From CAILUG01 sp038125665 (GTDB lineage Bacteria; Pseudomonadota; Gammaproteobacteria; Pseudomonadales; Pseudohongiellaceae): a stretch of DNA of 64,000 nt. Both the position numbers and the translations under genes were made by a program. Positions 16,280 to 24,257 of this stretch are shown piece after piece; positions within the stretch are counted from its first letter, which is position 1, and each line of letters opens with the position of its first letter. Location: the NCBI GenBank assembly GCA_038125665.1, contig JAYPEI010000005.1, positions 1 to 64,000 on the forward strand. Reading direction: 5' to 3'. The notes under the pieces are model-generated. The model was not told the origin of the DNA. It was given only the letters and a program-made list of their open reading frames with translations, and did not search any database.

Positions 16280-17386
16280 ATGAGAAAGCACCACCCTGAA
16301 AATGAGCGAGTGAAGCGGAAATATTTCATTTTTCTAAAGGAGGCAAAACGCCAGAGCGATGCTTCAGTAGATGCGACAGCTAAGGCCATCAGCCGATTTG
16401 AAGAATATACAGGATGGAAAGAATTCAAAGCCTTTCACTTTCAACAGGCAGTTGGATTTAAGCGGGTTCTGGCCAGGCATCAGAATGCCAGTACGGGAAA
16501 GGGGCTGAGTAAGGCCACTATGAACTCAACATTAAGGAGTTTAAAAGCATTCTTCCAATGGCTGGCGAGGGAATCAGGGTACAAGTCACGCATTAATTAC
16601 TCTGATGCGGAATACTTCAACCTTTCTGAGAAAGACGCCCGCGTTGCGACTGCAAAGCGCCGAGGTCGTGTGCCGACAATGGAGCAGGTCAGGAAAGTCA
16701 TAAAGTCTATGCCGCAGGAGACTGTCATTGATCAGCGCAATAGAGCCGTGATTGCATTCGCCGTGCTCACCGGAGCCAGGGACAGCGCAATAGCATCCTT
16801 CAAGTTGAAGCATGTGGATACAGAATCAGAATACGTTTATCAGGATGCAAGAGAAGTGAAAACTAAAGCCAGCAAGACATTTATGACTTACTTTTTTCCA
16901 GTCGATGATGAATTTAAGCAAGTCGTATTGGGCTGGATTGGCTTTCTTAAAACTGAATTGATGTTTGGTAACGATGATCCCTTGTTTCCCAAGACTGCGA
17001 TTGTAAGGGGGGAGCGGAACGTCTTTGAACCTTCAGGTGTGTTACGGGAGCATTGGAGCAATGCAACTCCGATTAGGAAGATTTTCAAGGATGCATTTCA
17101 GGCAGCTGACCTGGACTATTTCAACCCGCATAGTTTCAGGAAAACACTGGTGCGACTTGGACAGACTGTTTGTAGGACACCAGAAGAATTTAAAGCGTGG
17201 AGCCAAAATCTAGGGCATGAAGGCGTACTTACTACATTTTATAGCTATGGCGAGGTTCAAGAGAGCAGGCAATCCGAGATATTCAAATCACTAGGATCGT
17301 CGCAGCAGAAGGAATCTTCGGCCCAGGTGGAAGAAATTGCAGCGGCAGTCCTGCGCCAAATGAACAAAGTAGGAACTGGCGCTTAG
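16280..17386 (+). CDS. Tyrosine recombinase (XerC/D-like phage integrase family)
   Basis: The 368-residue protein has an N-terminal SAM-like DNA-binding domain (residues 1-110) and a C-terminal catalytic domain. Catalytic residues are recognisable: the first Arg in TGARDSAI, the H-x2-R box in HSFRKTL, and the late box LGHEG with the Tyr in YSYGE. It is the third gene of the AlpA/HTH operon. Its last 4 bp overlap the convergent integrase gene. It is distinct from the IntS-type integrase and lacks the arm-binding DUF4102 domain, so it may do a second recombination reaction or be the relic of a nested element. Confidence 0.85.
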   Translation: MRKHHPENERVKRKYFIFLKEAKRQSDASVDATAKAISRFEEYTGWKEFKAFHFQQAVGFKRVLARHQNASTGKGLSKATMNSTLRSLKAFFQWLARESGYKSRINYSDAEYFNLSEKDARVATAKRRGRVPTMEQVRKVIKSMPQETVIDQRNRAVIAFAVLTGARDSAIASFKLKHVDTESEYVYQDAREVKTKASKTFMTYFFPVDDEFKQVVLGWIGFLKTELMFGNDDPLFPKTAIVRGERNVFEPSGVLREHWSNATPIRKIFKDAFQAADLDYFNPHSFRKTLVRLGQTVCRTPEEFKAWSQNLGHEGVLTTFYSYGEVQESRQSEIFKSLGSSQQKESSAQVEEIAAAVLRQMNKVGTGA

Positions 17387-18627
17387 CCTCTGACCAATTT
17401 TAGGGTAGCGGTGCCGGTTAAACTCATATTGCCAGTGGCAGCTTGTTCGATGTGTTGACTCCACCAGTCCATCATAGGTTTTCGCCTTTCGATATACTGG
17501 GCGTGGTTGTAAGCGTTGCGAACTTCATTCTTGCTAGTGTGGGCAAGAGCAGCTTCAATAATATCTGGATCGAATCCCTGTTCATTGAGGATTGTGCTCG
17601 CCAAGGAGCGTAGGCCATGTGCAACTAGCCTCTTAGCATAGCCCATGCGTTTCAGTGCCATATTGGCCGTCTGCGAATTGATATGTGTTTTCGGGTTACG
17701 ATCCGAAGGGAAGACAAATTCTCCGCTACCACTAATTGGGTGCATGATTTCCAGCAAGGCTATAGCCTGCTTAGACAATGGGATTGTATGCGCTTTGCGC
17801 TTTTTCATGCGCTCAGCTGGGATGGTCCATATCTGTTTTTCTAAATCAATCTCATCCCAGTGGGTCCCGGCGGCTTCACTAGGCCGGACCATTGTGTGAA
17901 GTTGCCATTCAATCAAACAGCGTGTTGTAAGTTTGATGCTTGCGACTGACAAATGTTGCATCAGTTCTGGCAGTTCAGCTGGTGGCAAAGTTAATTGATT
18001 GGTTCTTCTAGGTGGCTGGAAAGCACTGGCAATCCCCGACAAAGAATTGGTGTCAATGAATCCAGAGTTGACGGCAAATGTCATTATCTCATTTAGGCGC
18101 TGGCACAAACGCTTCACGGTTTCCAAGCTGCCTTTTGCAGCTATAGGTTTAATGGTATCAATTGCCTTTGTTGCCGTGATCTTGTGAATCGGTAGCTTAC
18201 CCAGATCAGGAAAGATATGTAGCTCCAGCGAACGCCATGTATCAGTGGCATAGGCTTCGGTCACCTTACTTCTTTTAATTTCCAGCCATTGTTCAGCGAT
18301 AGCGTGTAATGTGTTGCTGTGAGCAGACTGTTCGGTGCGTTGCTGCTCATCTCTGTGTTCCTTCGGATCAGTCTGTTGTGCCAATAGTTTGCGTGCAGAG
18401 TCGCGTTTGGAGCGAGCCTCCGCTAGCGAGACTTCTGGAAAAGTGCCAAAGCTGATTGAGGTACGCTTTTTCGTGTAGGGGCGGTAGTAATCTAGTAGCC
18501 AAGTTTTGGAACCACTAGGTTTGATCCGAAGCTGTAAGCCGCCACCATCTGACAGGGAATAAACTTTATCACGCGGCTTGGCCTTGCTGACTTCAGTATT
18601 GGTGAGGGGTTTGGCGATTCTAGGCAT
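17383..18627 (-). CDS. Site-specific integrase, P4/IntS type (DUF4102 arm domain)
   Basis: The 414-residue integrase should catalyse insertion into the ssrA 3' end. The N-terminal arm-binding domain (DUF4102) shows LSDGGGLQLRIKPSGSKTWLL reading into GTFPEVSLAEAR. The catalytic domain contains the Arg in MVRPSEAAG, the HGLRSLAST box, LAHTSKNEV and the Tyr in YNHAQYIERR. The gene lies 163 bp from ssrA and points away from it, typical for tmRNA islands. An inverted GTACTACTAC copy overlaps its start region and direct copies follow at 18661, so it may regulate itself. Confidence 0.95.
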   Translation of the reverse strand: MPRIAKPLTNTEVSKAKPRDKVYSLSDGGGLQLRIKPSGSKTWLLDYYRPYTKKRTSISFGTFPEVSLAEARSKRDSARKLLAQQTDPKEHRDEQQRTEQSAHSNTLHAIAEQWLEIKRSKVTEAYATDTWRSLELHIFPDLGKLPIHKITATKAIDTIKPIAAKGSLETVKRLCQRLNEIMTFAVNSGFIDTNSLSGIASAFQPPRRTNQLTLPPAELPELMQHLSVASIKLTTRCLIEWQLHTMVRPSEAAGTHWDEIDLEKQIWTIPAERMKKRKAHTIPLSKQAIALLEIMHPISGSGEFVFPSDRNPKTHINSQTANMALKRMGYAKRLVAHGLRSLASTILNEQGFDPDIIEAALAHTSKNEVRNAYNHAQYIERRKPMMDWWSQHIEQAATGNMSLTGTATLKLVRG

Positions 18628-18660
18628 CGTAGTAGTACCAAGTGGAAGAGTAGAATAAGT

Positions 18661-18684
18661 GTACTACTACCTGTACTACTAAAA
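18661..18684 (+). repeat. Subterminal direct repeat, probable integrase arm site (right)
   Basis: The block GTACTACTAC-CT-GTACTACTAAAA pairs with the copy at 271-294, differing only in the two middle bases. A third, inverted copy of GTACTACTAC lies at 18629-18638, next to the integrase start codon. Position between integrase and attachment site suits an arm-type site and autoregulation. Confidence 0.55.
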
Positions 18685-18725
18685 AAGTTGGATTTGACGG
18701 GATTTCTCTGGACTCCCTAGGAAAC

Positions 18726-18762
18726 AAAAAGCCCGTATTTCGGTATAAAATACGGGCTTTTT
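18726..18762 (-). terminator. Rho-independent terminator downstream of ssrA
   Basis: A 15-bp perfect stem (18726-18740 with 18748-18762) built on GCCCGTATTT has an A-run before and a T-run after, so it can act in both directions. It is placed to stop tmRNA transcription. It lies on the island side of the attachment repeat, so the element supplies the terminator used by the host tmRNA gene. Confidence 0.85.
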
Positions 18763-18789
18763 AGTCTTTCTTGGTCTTGCTAGGATTTT

Positions 18790-18816
18790 AGTTTGGTGGA
18801 GGCGGGGGGAGTTGAA
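18790..18816 (-). repeat. Proximal attachment site within the ssrA 3' end
   Basis: These bases form the last part of tmRNA and match 190-216 with one mismatch. The segment covers the T-arm/acceptor end, a known target of IntS-type integrases. ssrA remains functional because the element carries a copy of the same bases. Confidence 0.85.
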
Positions 18817-19155
18817 CCCCCGTCCGTCAGTCCGCTGCCCTCAGCTCTACATGCTTAGCGTCGTCTATTTTTTGACCTGTTGTCGCCCGACGGGCAGGGT
18901 ACAACAGGCGAGTCCGGTAAGGTTTAGCAGGTCGGCGCCGGACGCGCTTTCCCACGATCCCGTTCTATATGACGATTGCTAAACACTGGTTTACGGGCAT
19001 CCCGGTGGCAATCGCTAGCCGGCTATATTAAGCAGCTAGAGCGTAGTTTTCGTCGTTGGCAACTATAATAGTTGCATAGATTGATTAGCGAGAGTCTATA
19101 CCCTCTCGGCATGCACCTCAGGTTTTGATACCGGCGTCGAATCCAAAACGCCCCC
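18794..19155 (-). ncRNA. ssrA: tmRNA (transfer-messenger RNA)
   Basis: The 362-nt RNA rescues stalled ribosomes together with SmpB. The 5' end (GGGGGCGTTTTGGATTCGAC on the minus strand) and the 3' TCCACCA end pair as a tRNA-like domain. The tag reading frame at 19028-19060 codes for ANDENYALAA and ends in TAA, the common proteobacterial degradation tag (resume codon GCC). A TATGCT-like -10 box precedes the 5' end. The smpB gene is nearby on the same strand. The 3' end is the island's integration target. Confidence 0.97.
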
Positions 19156-19572
19156 AATCAGTCAAGCATAGCAAGTTTCTTACTCATTTCATATTTTCTA
19201 AACATCTTACCCAATAATCACAGTTAGCTCAGCTTCAGACCCCGCTGAGTGACTTTTTAATCCGTTGAAGCCAAGCTTCACCGGTTTTTCCAAAAGACAG
19301 AGTTTTCTAGAATTTTTACTAAAGCATTAATAAAGCCTGTTCCTAAATCACTTTAGAACAAGTTGAGTCAATTGACTCACAGTATGAAATATAGACAACA
19401 TTCTCATAGGTTCATTTACACCTTTCTTGGCTAACTTTACCTCTTTTAGACTGTGAAACTAAGCTCCTGGTCTTTCTTTACCCAGCTAGTCTTTAAACTT
19501 GAATCTTCTAGTAGCCTCTTTAAGATAGAAGCTTTAGTCATTAATTACACCCATTCCTACAGAGTTAATTAC
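19156..19572. other. Intergenic region between ssrA and the sulfotransferase-like gene
   Basis: This AT-rich stretch of about 420 bp contains the tmRNA promoter at its left end on the minus strand (TATGCT about 10 nt before the RNA start; -35 poor). I see no other gene, RNA or clear terminator. An open frame upstream of ATG 19573 extends to 19453 but has no coding character that I can support. Confidence 0.5.
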
Positions 19573-20307
19573 ATGTCATCAACACCCAAATTGCTATTCT
19601 TGCTGACTCCACCATTTTCAGGGTCGACAGCTATGGTTAAGTGGTTAGTTTCCAGTCCATTGATCGGCTTATTACAGGAGCGTGGAGAAGGACAGTGGCT
19701 TATTCCACACCTTAGTGTTGATGCTCGTTGGGAACCCAATTTACCAGTCGATTATTCTGAAGTGAAAAAGGTTTGGTTTAAGGTAATGTCAGCAAATCCT
19801 GAGTATGAGCTCTTTGTCGAAAAAAGCCCTCCGAATATGGTGCGCTTTCCCAAGTTACGGGAATGTTTTCAGAATAGTATCTCTATAGTGAACAACCGTA
19901 ACCCGTATGCGAATTGCGCGAGTATTCTTTATAGTATGCATAAAAAAACATTAGATGAGGTGAAACAAAGACAAAGGATATTACATAAATTAGCGGAACA
20001 GTGGGTCCTTCGTAGTCAATTGTTACTTCAGTTAAAAGACACATTCAAGTTACCACAATGTACATATGAAGAGTTCTGCGCAAACCCTAAAAGTCTGTTG
20101 CCCTTACTTTCATTATCAAAAACACAAAGAGAATCTGTGCAAGTAGACACTCTAGTCCAAGTAAAAGACTACCCATTACAGGGAATAGTAAATCAGAATG
20201 AAAGACAAATAGGACTGTTGAATGAGCAAGATGTAAAGATTATTAATGAAGTACTTCAATCAGAGCTGAGTTTACTTGATGCCTTTGGTTATAAGATTAT
20301 ATCTTAG
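19573..20307 (+). CDS. Sulfotransferase-family-like protein
   Basis: About 244 residues are predicted from ATG 19573. The N-terminus has the PAPS-binding-like loop LLTPPFSGSTAMVKWL, where sulfotransferases have a P-x-S-G-T/S motif. A second typical segment follows (VEKSPPNMVRFPKL, then NRNPYANCASI), like the 3'-phosphate-binding R...S region. The acceptor is unknown; such enzymes sulfate glycans, lipids or peptides. It sits between ssrA and smpB, which are usually close, and overlaps the smpB end by 4 bp. Its AT-rich composition is like the surrounding core, so it is not obviously part of the island. Confidence 0.65.
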   Translation: MSSTPKLLFLLTPPFSGSTAMVKWLVSSPLIGLLQERGEGQWLIPHLSVDARWEPNLPVDYSEVKKVWFKVMSANPEYELFVEKSPPNMVRFPKLRECFQNSISIVNNRNPYANCASILYSMHKKTLDEVKQRQRILHKLAEQWVLRSQLLLQLKDTFKLPQCTYEEFCANPKSLLPLLSLSKTQRESVQVDTLVQVKDYPLQGIVNQNERQIGLLNEQDVKIINEVLQSELSLLDAFGYKIIS

Positions 20308-20792
20308 TCTCTGCGCACCTTGTGCTGCATCAGACGCTGTTTATCAATATTCCATTCCCGTTCTTTGGTCACTTCACGCTTATCAAAGCTCTGTTTACCC
20401 TTAGCCAAAGCAACTTCACACTTGATCAGATGATTTTTCCAGTACATTCGAGTGCAAACACAGGTATAACCCTTTTGTTGGATGCCAGAGAATAGTCTGG
20501 CTAATTCTTTGCGTTTCAGTAACAACTTACGGGTTCGGGTAGGGTCTGCATAGAGATGTGTGCAGGCTGTTTGTAGTGGGTTAATCAAAGAGCCAAGTAG
20601 CCAAGCTTCGCCGTCTTTAATTATTACGTGACTATCTACTAATTGAACTTTTTTCGCCCGAAGGCTTTTTACTTCCCAGCCTGTAAGTGCAATTCCCGCT
20701 TCGAGTCGGTCTTCAATGTAGTAATCGTGGTTGGCTTTTTTATTCACGACAATCTGATTGTCGTTAGCCCCATTTTTTTTTGGTTTTGCCAT
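20304..20792 (-). CDS. smpB: SsrA-binding protein SmpB
   Basis: The 162-residue protein binds the tRNA-like domain of tmRNA and brings it to stalled ribosomes. Typical motifs are HDYYIEDRLEAGIALTGWEVKSLRAKK near the N-terminus and the basic C-terminal tail after KREVTKEREWNIDKQR, which enters the mRNA channel. Length is normal. It is on the same strand as ssrA, 1.1 kb away. Confidence 0.98.
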   Translation of the reverse strand: MAKPKKNGANDNQIVVNKKANHDYYIEDRLEAGIALTGWEVKSLRAKKVQLVDSHVIIKDGEAWLLGSLINPLQTACTHLYADPTRTRKLLLKRKELARLFSGIQQKGYTCVCTRMYWKNHLIKCEVALAKGKQSFDKREVTKEREWNIDKQRLMQHKVRRD

Positions 20793-20873
20793 AATTGGGC
20801 ATTATAGATAGGCAAGCGGCTGCTTCATAGTTAAACTCAAATCTTTTAGAGAAATTTACAGAAGGATGGTTGT

Positions 20874-22295
20874 ATGTCTGGTATTCGAGGCGCCTTCAGC
20901 AACAAGCTGGGCTTCATCTTAGCCACCAGTGCTTCTGCTGTAGGAATAGGGAACTTGGTCGGATTTCCCGTGATGGCGGCTAAAAATGGTGGGGGGGCTT
21001 TCCTACTAATTTATGTGCTTTTTATTGCTCTTGTCTTGTATCCCCTGATGTTAATGGAGATTACCATGGGACGTGCAGGACAAAGAAATCCTGTTGGAAC
21101 TTTCAACAATCTAAGTGGAGGCTCCAAACTTTGGCGGGCGCTAGCACATCTAGCAGTAATTACCCCTTTTATGATCTCAGTATTTTATAGTGTGATCACT
21201 GTATGGATTCTTATTTACACCGTTCAAAGCTTTATGGGGAATCTGGATTATCTGGCACAGCCCAGTTCTTTTGGCGCTATAGTAAGTTCCATCCAGGTAT
21301 TCTATTACTGGATACCCTTAATAGCTCTGATGTATATAGTGCTATCCGCGGGTGTTAAAGGGGGAGTTGAGCTAGCGTCGAGGATTTTGATGCCTGCCCT
21401 AGCAATCATGCTGATGGTGTTGGCGATATTTGTGCTTAGTTTGGACAATGCGGTGGTAGGGGCGCGTTTCTTTCTTATACCGGATTTCAGTAAAATTAAT
21501 TCACAGGTCATTAACTCTGCCATTAATCATGGGTTCTTCTCCTTGGGTATAGCTATGGGAATTCTTATTACCTATGGCTCTTATTTCGAAAGAAAGGAAA
21601 GTACTGTGGGGGTGAGTAAAGTGGTTTCTCTTACCGATACAGGGATTTCAGTTCTAGCTGGTTTGTTAGTCATTCCCGCTGTTTTTGTTGCGAATCCGCA
21701 AGTGAATCCGGACGATCTGACGACTAGCTCAGTGGGGTTGATGTTCAACTACCTACCGCAGATTTTCCTAAATTTGCAAACTTTCTTCTCCTACAGCACA
21801 GTATGTCTTATCGCTGGCTCATTTTTCCTGCTAGTGCTTTTTGCCGCATTTACTTCTTTAATTTCTATTTCTGAAATTCCACTCAGCTGGATTGTGGATG
21901 AAACTTCGCTGAATCGGAAGCAGGGCTTGATTGTCCAAATGCTAGTGTTGTTCGTTTTTGTCGTAGTTGCTGCGACTTCTTTCGGCCTATCGGATTTCTT
22001 TACCAGCTTTTTACATTATGGAGGTGTAGAAAAATCTTTGTTCGATGTTATTTTGGACATCTTCTATGAGACCATCTTACCGCTAGTTGGCTTTGTGACT
22101 TGTCTTTTCTGTGTTTATCGATGGGGGCTTCATAAGCTAGCCGAAGAAGCGAATTATGGTGAGCCGGGCTTTATTGATTCTTTTCTTTTCCGTTACTTGA
22201 ATTTCTCTATGGGACTCATAATTCCTATTATTTTAGCCATAGTATTCGTTGGTACAGTAGGCCGTATTTATTTTGGTGTTGATCTTTTTGTCTAA
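20874..22295 (+). CDS. Sodium-dependent transporter, NSS/SNF family
   Basis: The 473-residue membrane protein should import an amino acid or related solute with sodium ions. The first helix has the family signature SAVGIGNLVGFPVMAAKNGGGAF, including the unwound glycine region that binds sodium and substrate. About eleven or twelve hydrophobic helices follow. Substrate cannot be read. ATG 20874 is preceded by AGAAGGA. It is followed by ratA with a 9-bp gap, possibly in one transcript. Confidence 0.9.
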   Translation: MSGIRGAFSNKLGFILATSASAVGIGNLVGFPVMAAKNGGGAFLLIYVLFIALVLYPLMLMEITMGRAGQRNPVGTFNNLSGGSKLWRALAHLAVITPFMISVFYSVITVWILIYTVQSFMGNLDYLAQPSSFGAIVSSIQVFYYWIPLIALMYIVLSAGVKGGVELASRILMPALAIMLMVLAIFVLSLDNAVVGARFFLIPDFSKINSQVINSAINHGFFSLGIAMGILITYGSYFERKESTVGVSKVVSLTDTGISVLAGLLVIPAVFVANPQVNPDDLTTSSVGLMFNYLPQIFLNLQTFFSYSTVCLIAGSFFLLVLFAAFTSLISISEIPLSWIVDETSLNRKQGLIVQMLVLFVFVVVAATSFGLSDFFTSFLHYGGVEKSLFDVILDIFYETILPLVGFVTCLFCVYRWGLHKLAEEANYGEPGFIDSFLFRYLNFSMGLIIPIILAIVFVGTVGRIYFGVDLFV

Positions 22296-22304
22296 GGAAG
22301 AGTT

Positions 22305-22751
22305 GTGACACAATTTGAGCGCTCCGCACTACTACCATATTCTGCGCAATCTATGTTTGAACTTGTGAATGATATTGCCAGTTATCCTATGTATTTGCCG
22401 GGGTGTTTGGGGGCAGAGATTATTTCGCAGTCAGAGAGTGAGGTGGTAGCTCGCTTGAAACTAGGTAAAGTAGGCCTACAGGCGCAGTTTACCACTCGCA
22501 ACCAGCTAACACCTTACACCATGATGACTATGCAGCTAGAGGAAGGCCCATTTTCCAGTTTTGCAGCTAGTTGGGAATTTAAAGCCTTAACAGAATCGGA
22601 TTGTAAGGTGATTTTGAAGATGAGTTTTCAAGTTAACTCTGGGCTTATCAGTGCAGCCTTGGGGACAATATTAGAAAGTACTACGCAAGATTTGATGAAA
22701 GAAATATGCTTAGAGGCGGAAAGACGGTTTGGGGAAGCAAAGGGTGCTTGA
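22305..22751 (+). CDS. ratA: RatA-like START/SRPBCC-domain protein (coenzyme Q-binding Coq10 type)
   Basis: This 148-residue protein belongs to the RatA/Coq10 family. In E. coli RatA has been described as blocking 70S ribosome association, and Coq10 relatives bind quinones; which role applies here is open. The start is typical (FERSALLPYSAQSMFELVNDIASYPMYLPGC) and the family C-terminal helix is present. GTG 22305 has AAGGAAG just upstream. The TGA stop overlaps the ATG of rnfH, the pairing seen across gammaproteobacteria near smpB. Confidence 0.9.
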   Translation: MTQFERSALLPYSAQSMFELVNDIASYPMYLPGCLGAEIISQSESEVVARLKLGKVGLQAQFTTRNQLTPYTMMTMQLEEGPFSSFAASWEFKALTESDCKVILKMSFQVNSGLISAALGTILESTTQDLMKEICLEAERRFGEAKGA

Positions 22752-23092
22752 TGGTTAAAGACAAAGAGATGGCTGAAATGATTACAGTTGAAGTGGCCTA
22801 TGCTTTAGCAAGTAGACAAGACATTCTCACGCTACAAGTGCCTGTAGGAACCACTGCGCTACAAGCAGTGCACGAGTCTAGCATCACGGAACTATATCCG
22901 GAGATAAATCCTAATACTGCGCCAATGGGAATTTTCTCGAGGCGTCTTGACGGCAAAACGCTTCAAGAGCCCGCAGATTATAAACTGAGAGAGAAAGACC
23001 GTGTAGAGATTTATAGGTCACTGTTGCTAGATCCTAAAGAGGCCAGAATTGCTAGAGCTGCTCGTGCTGCAAAGGAGCGTCGGGAAAAATAG
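22751..23092 (+). CDS. rnfH: RnfH-family ubiquitin-like-fold protein
   Basis: About 113 residues are predicted from ATG 22751, which shares bases with the ratA stop. It matches UPF0125/RnfH proteins: ITVEVAYALASRQDILTLQVPVGTT, then YPEINPNTAPMGIFSRR and the end segment REKDRVEIYRSLLLDPKEARIARAA. The family has a beta-grasp fold and unknown biochemical function. The gene pair ratA-rnfH is conserved next to smpB and bamE. Confidence 0.92.
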   Translation: MVKDKEMAEMITVEVAYALASRQDILTLQVPVGTTALQAVHESSITELYPEINPNTAPMGIFSRRLDGKTLQEPADYKLREKDRVEIYRSLLLDPKEARIARAARAAKERREK

Positions 23093-23095
23093 AAA

Positions 23096-23476
23096 CTAGA
23101 ACTGCTCTTTACCATCGCTTTGCTTGAAATCTCCCTCAAAATGGACCAGTTCCCCCCCTTCGAAGAACACTGTCAGACGCTCTTGTGTGCGTTCACCACC
23201 CCCGGTCTGAAAGCCGAAGACATAGTCCCAGCGATCTTGATCGAAGGTATCCTTGACTAAAGGGGTACCTAGAATAAAAATTACTTGGCGCTTATTTAGA
23301 CCTGGGCGTAATTGATCCACCATTTCCTGTGTGATGAAGTTACCTTGAGGAATATCAATCCTGTAAACGCCGGGGAAACTAAATGAACTGACAGAGCCGC
23401 AGCCTACAAGGGTAAGGTATAGGCCAAAGGTTACGGAGCTACGCGCCAATACAGTTCTAAGGTGTTTAATCATCAT
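23096..23476 (-). CDS. bamE: Outer-membrane assembly lipoprotein BamE (SmpA/OmlA)
   Basis: The protein of about 126 residues is a small lipoprotein of the BAM complex, which inserts beta-barrel proteins into the outer membrane. A signal segment ends in the lipobox TLVGC. The mature domain has the conserved VYRIDIPQGNFI, the turn LRPGLNKRQVIFILGTP and RWDYVFGF. Start ATG 23476 or 23473 cannot be separated. It is convergent with rnfH (3-bp gap) and divergent from fur, the usual gammaproteobacterial layout. Confidence 0.95.
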   Translation of the reverse strand: MMIKHLRTVLARSSVTFGLYLTLVGCGSVSSFSFPGVYRIDIPQGNFITQEMVDQLRPGLNKRQVIFILGTPLVKDTFDQDRWDYVFGFQTGGGERTQERLTVFFEGGELVHFEGDFKQSDGKEQF

Positions 23477-23571
23477 AAGCAGTCGGTCTTCAGACAATTC
23501 TTTCAGCAAGAATTCTTTACATGTAAATCAGGGGAGGCATAATAACGCAAAGGAAGGGCAGAGGTAACACT

Positions 23572-23985
23572 ATGAGCGGAGAAAATGACGAACTAAGGAA
23601 AGTGGGATTAAAAGTTACTCTCCCACGCATAAAGATTCTTCAGATGCTAGATGGCTCTAGGGATCATCATTTTAGTGCTGAAGATATTTACAACCACTTA
23701 CGGGAGGCTGGAGAAGATGTTGGTCTTGCGACAGTTTATCGTGTAATGACGCAATTTGAGGAGGCGGGCCTAGTTACTAGGCATCATTTCGAGGGAGGCT
23801 TATCTGTATTTGAGTTAAGTCCTGATGAACATCATGATCACATGGTTTGTACCAAATGTGGGGTAGTTGTTGAATTTGTTGATGAAATTATAGAGCAGCG
23901 TCAACAAGAAGCTGCAGCAAATATGGGTTTCAGTATCAGTGACCATTCGCTTTATATTTATGGCCTGTGTGCCAAGTGTCAGTAG
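23572..23985 (+). CDS. fur: Ferric uptake regulator Fur
   Basis: The 137-residue repressor controls iron uptake genes with Fe(II) as corepressor. The N-terminal winged helix is typical (VGLKVTLPRIKILQML, then AEDIYNHLREAGEDVGLATVYRVMTQFEEAGLV). The metal-binding region follows (HHDHMVCTKCGVVVEF), with a last CAKC pair at the end. ATG 23572 is used. It is divergent from bamE; the short gap contains a perfect TTTACATGTAAA palindrome. Confidence 0.97.
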   Translation: MSGENDELRKVGLKVTLPRIKILQMLDGSRDHHFSAEDIYNHLREAGEDVGLATVYRVMTQFEEAGLVTRHHFEGGLSVFELSPDEHHDHMVCTKCGVVVEFVDEIIEQRQQEAAANMGFSISDHSLYIYGLCAKCQ

Positions 23986-24257
23986 TATTCTTTCTCAGCT
24001 GCTTTCTTTATTTTTAGTAAGTTTTTTCAAGTTAACTATCCATTATCTAGTAAGAATCTCCATGGTGATTAGCTAAATTTGTTCCCCCTAGGGATCAGCT
24101 TGATTTGGATCCTTGAATAAAAGTAGGACTATCATAAAATAAAGCCAAGGCAAATAATCGTCATGGCTTAGCAGCCCTAGTTTCATAAAGGACCAAACCT
24201 ATCCTTTGAATTTTTCAACAGCAGCTGTAGTCATAGAAGAAAGCATTAAAAGCTTCT

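Larger units (their letters stand above)
190..18816. mobile_element. Integrative genomic island in the ssrA 3' end, with metal-resistance cargo
   Basis: The element is bounded by direct repeats of the tmRNA 3' end, exactly 18,600 bp apart. The repeat core is GTTTGGTGGAGGCGGGGGGA followed by one mismatch and TTGAA. The intact ssrA lies at the right edge with an IntS/P4-type integrase just inside, the usual layout for tmRNA-targeting islands. Cargo includes czcCBA, czcD, a MerR regulator, a putative selenoprotein, a TonB receptor, PepSY and UPF0016 proteins. I see no conjugation, relaxase or replication genes, so the element could move itself only by excision and integration, or be mobilised from elsewhere. 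Limits are inferred from the repeats. Confidence 0.85.
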
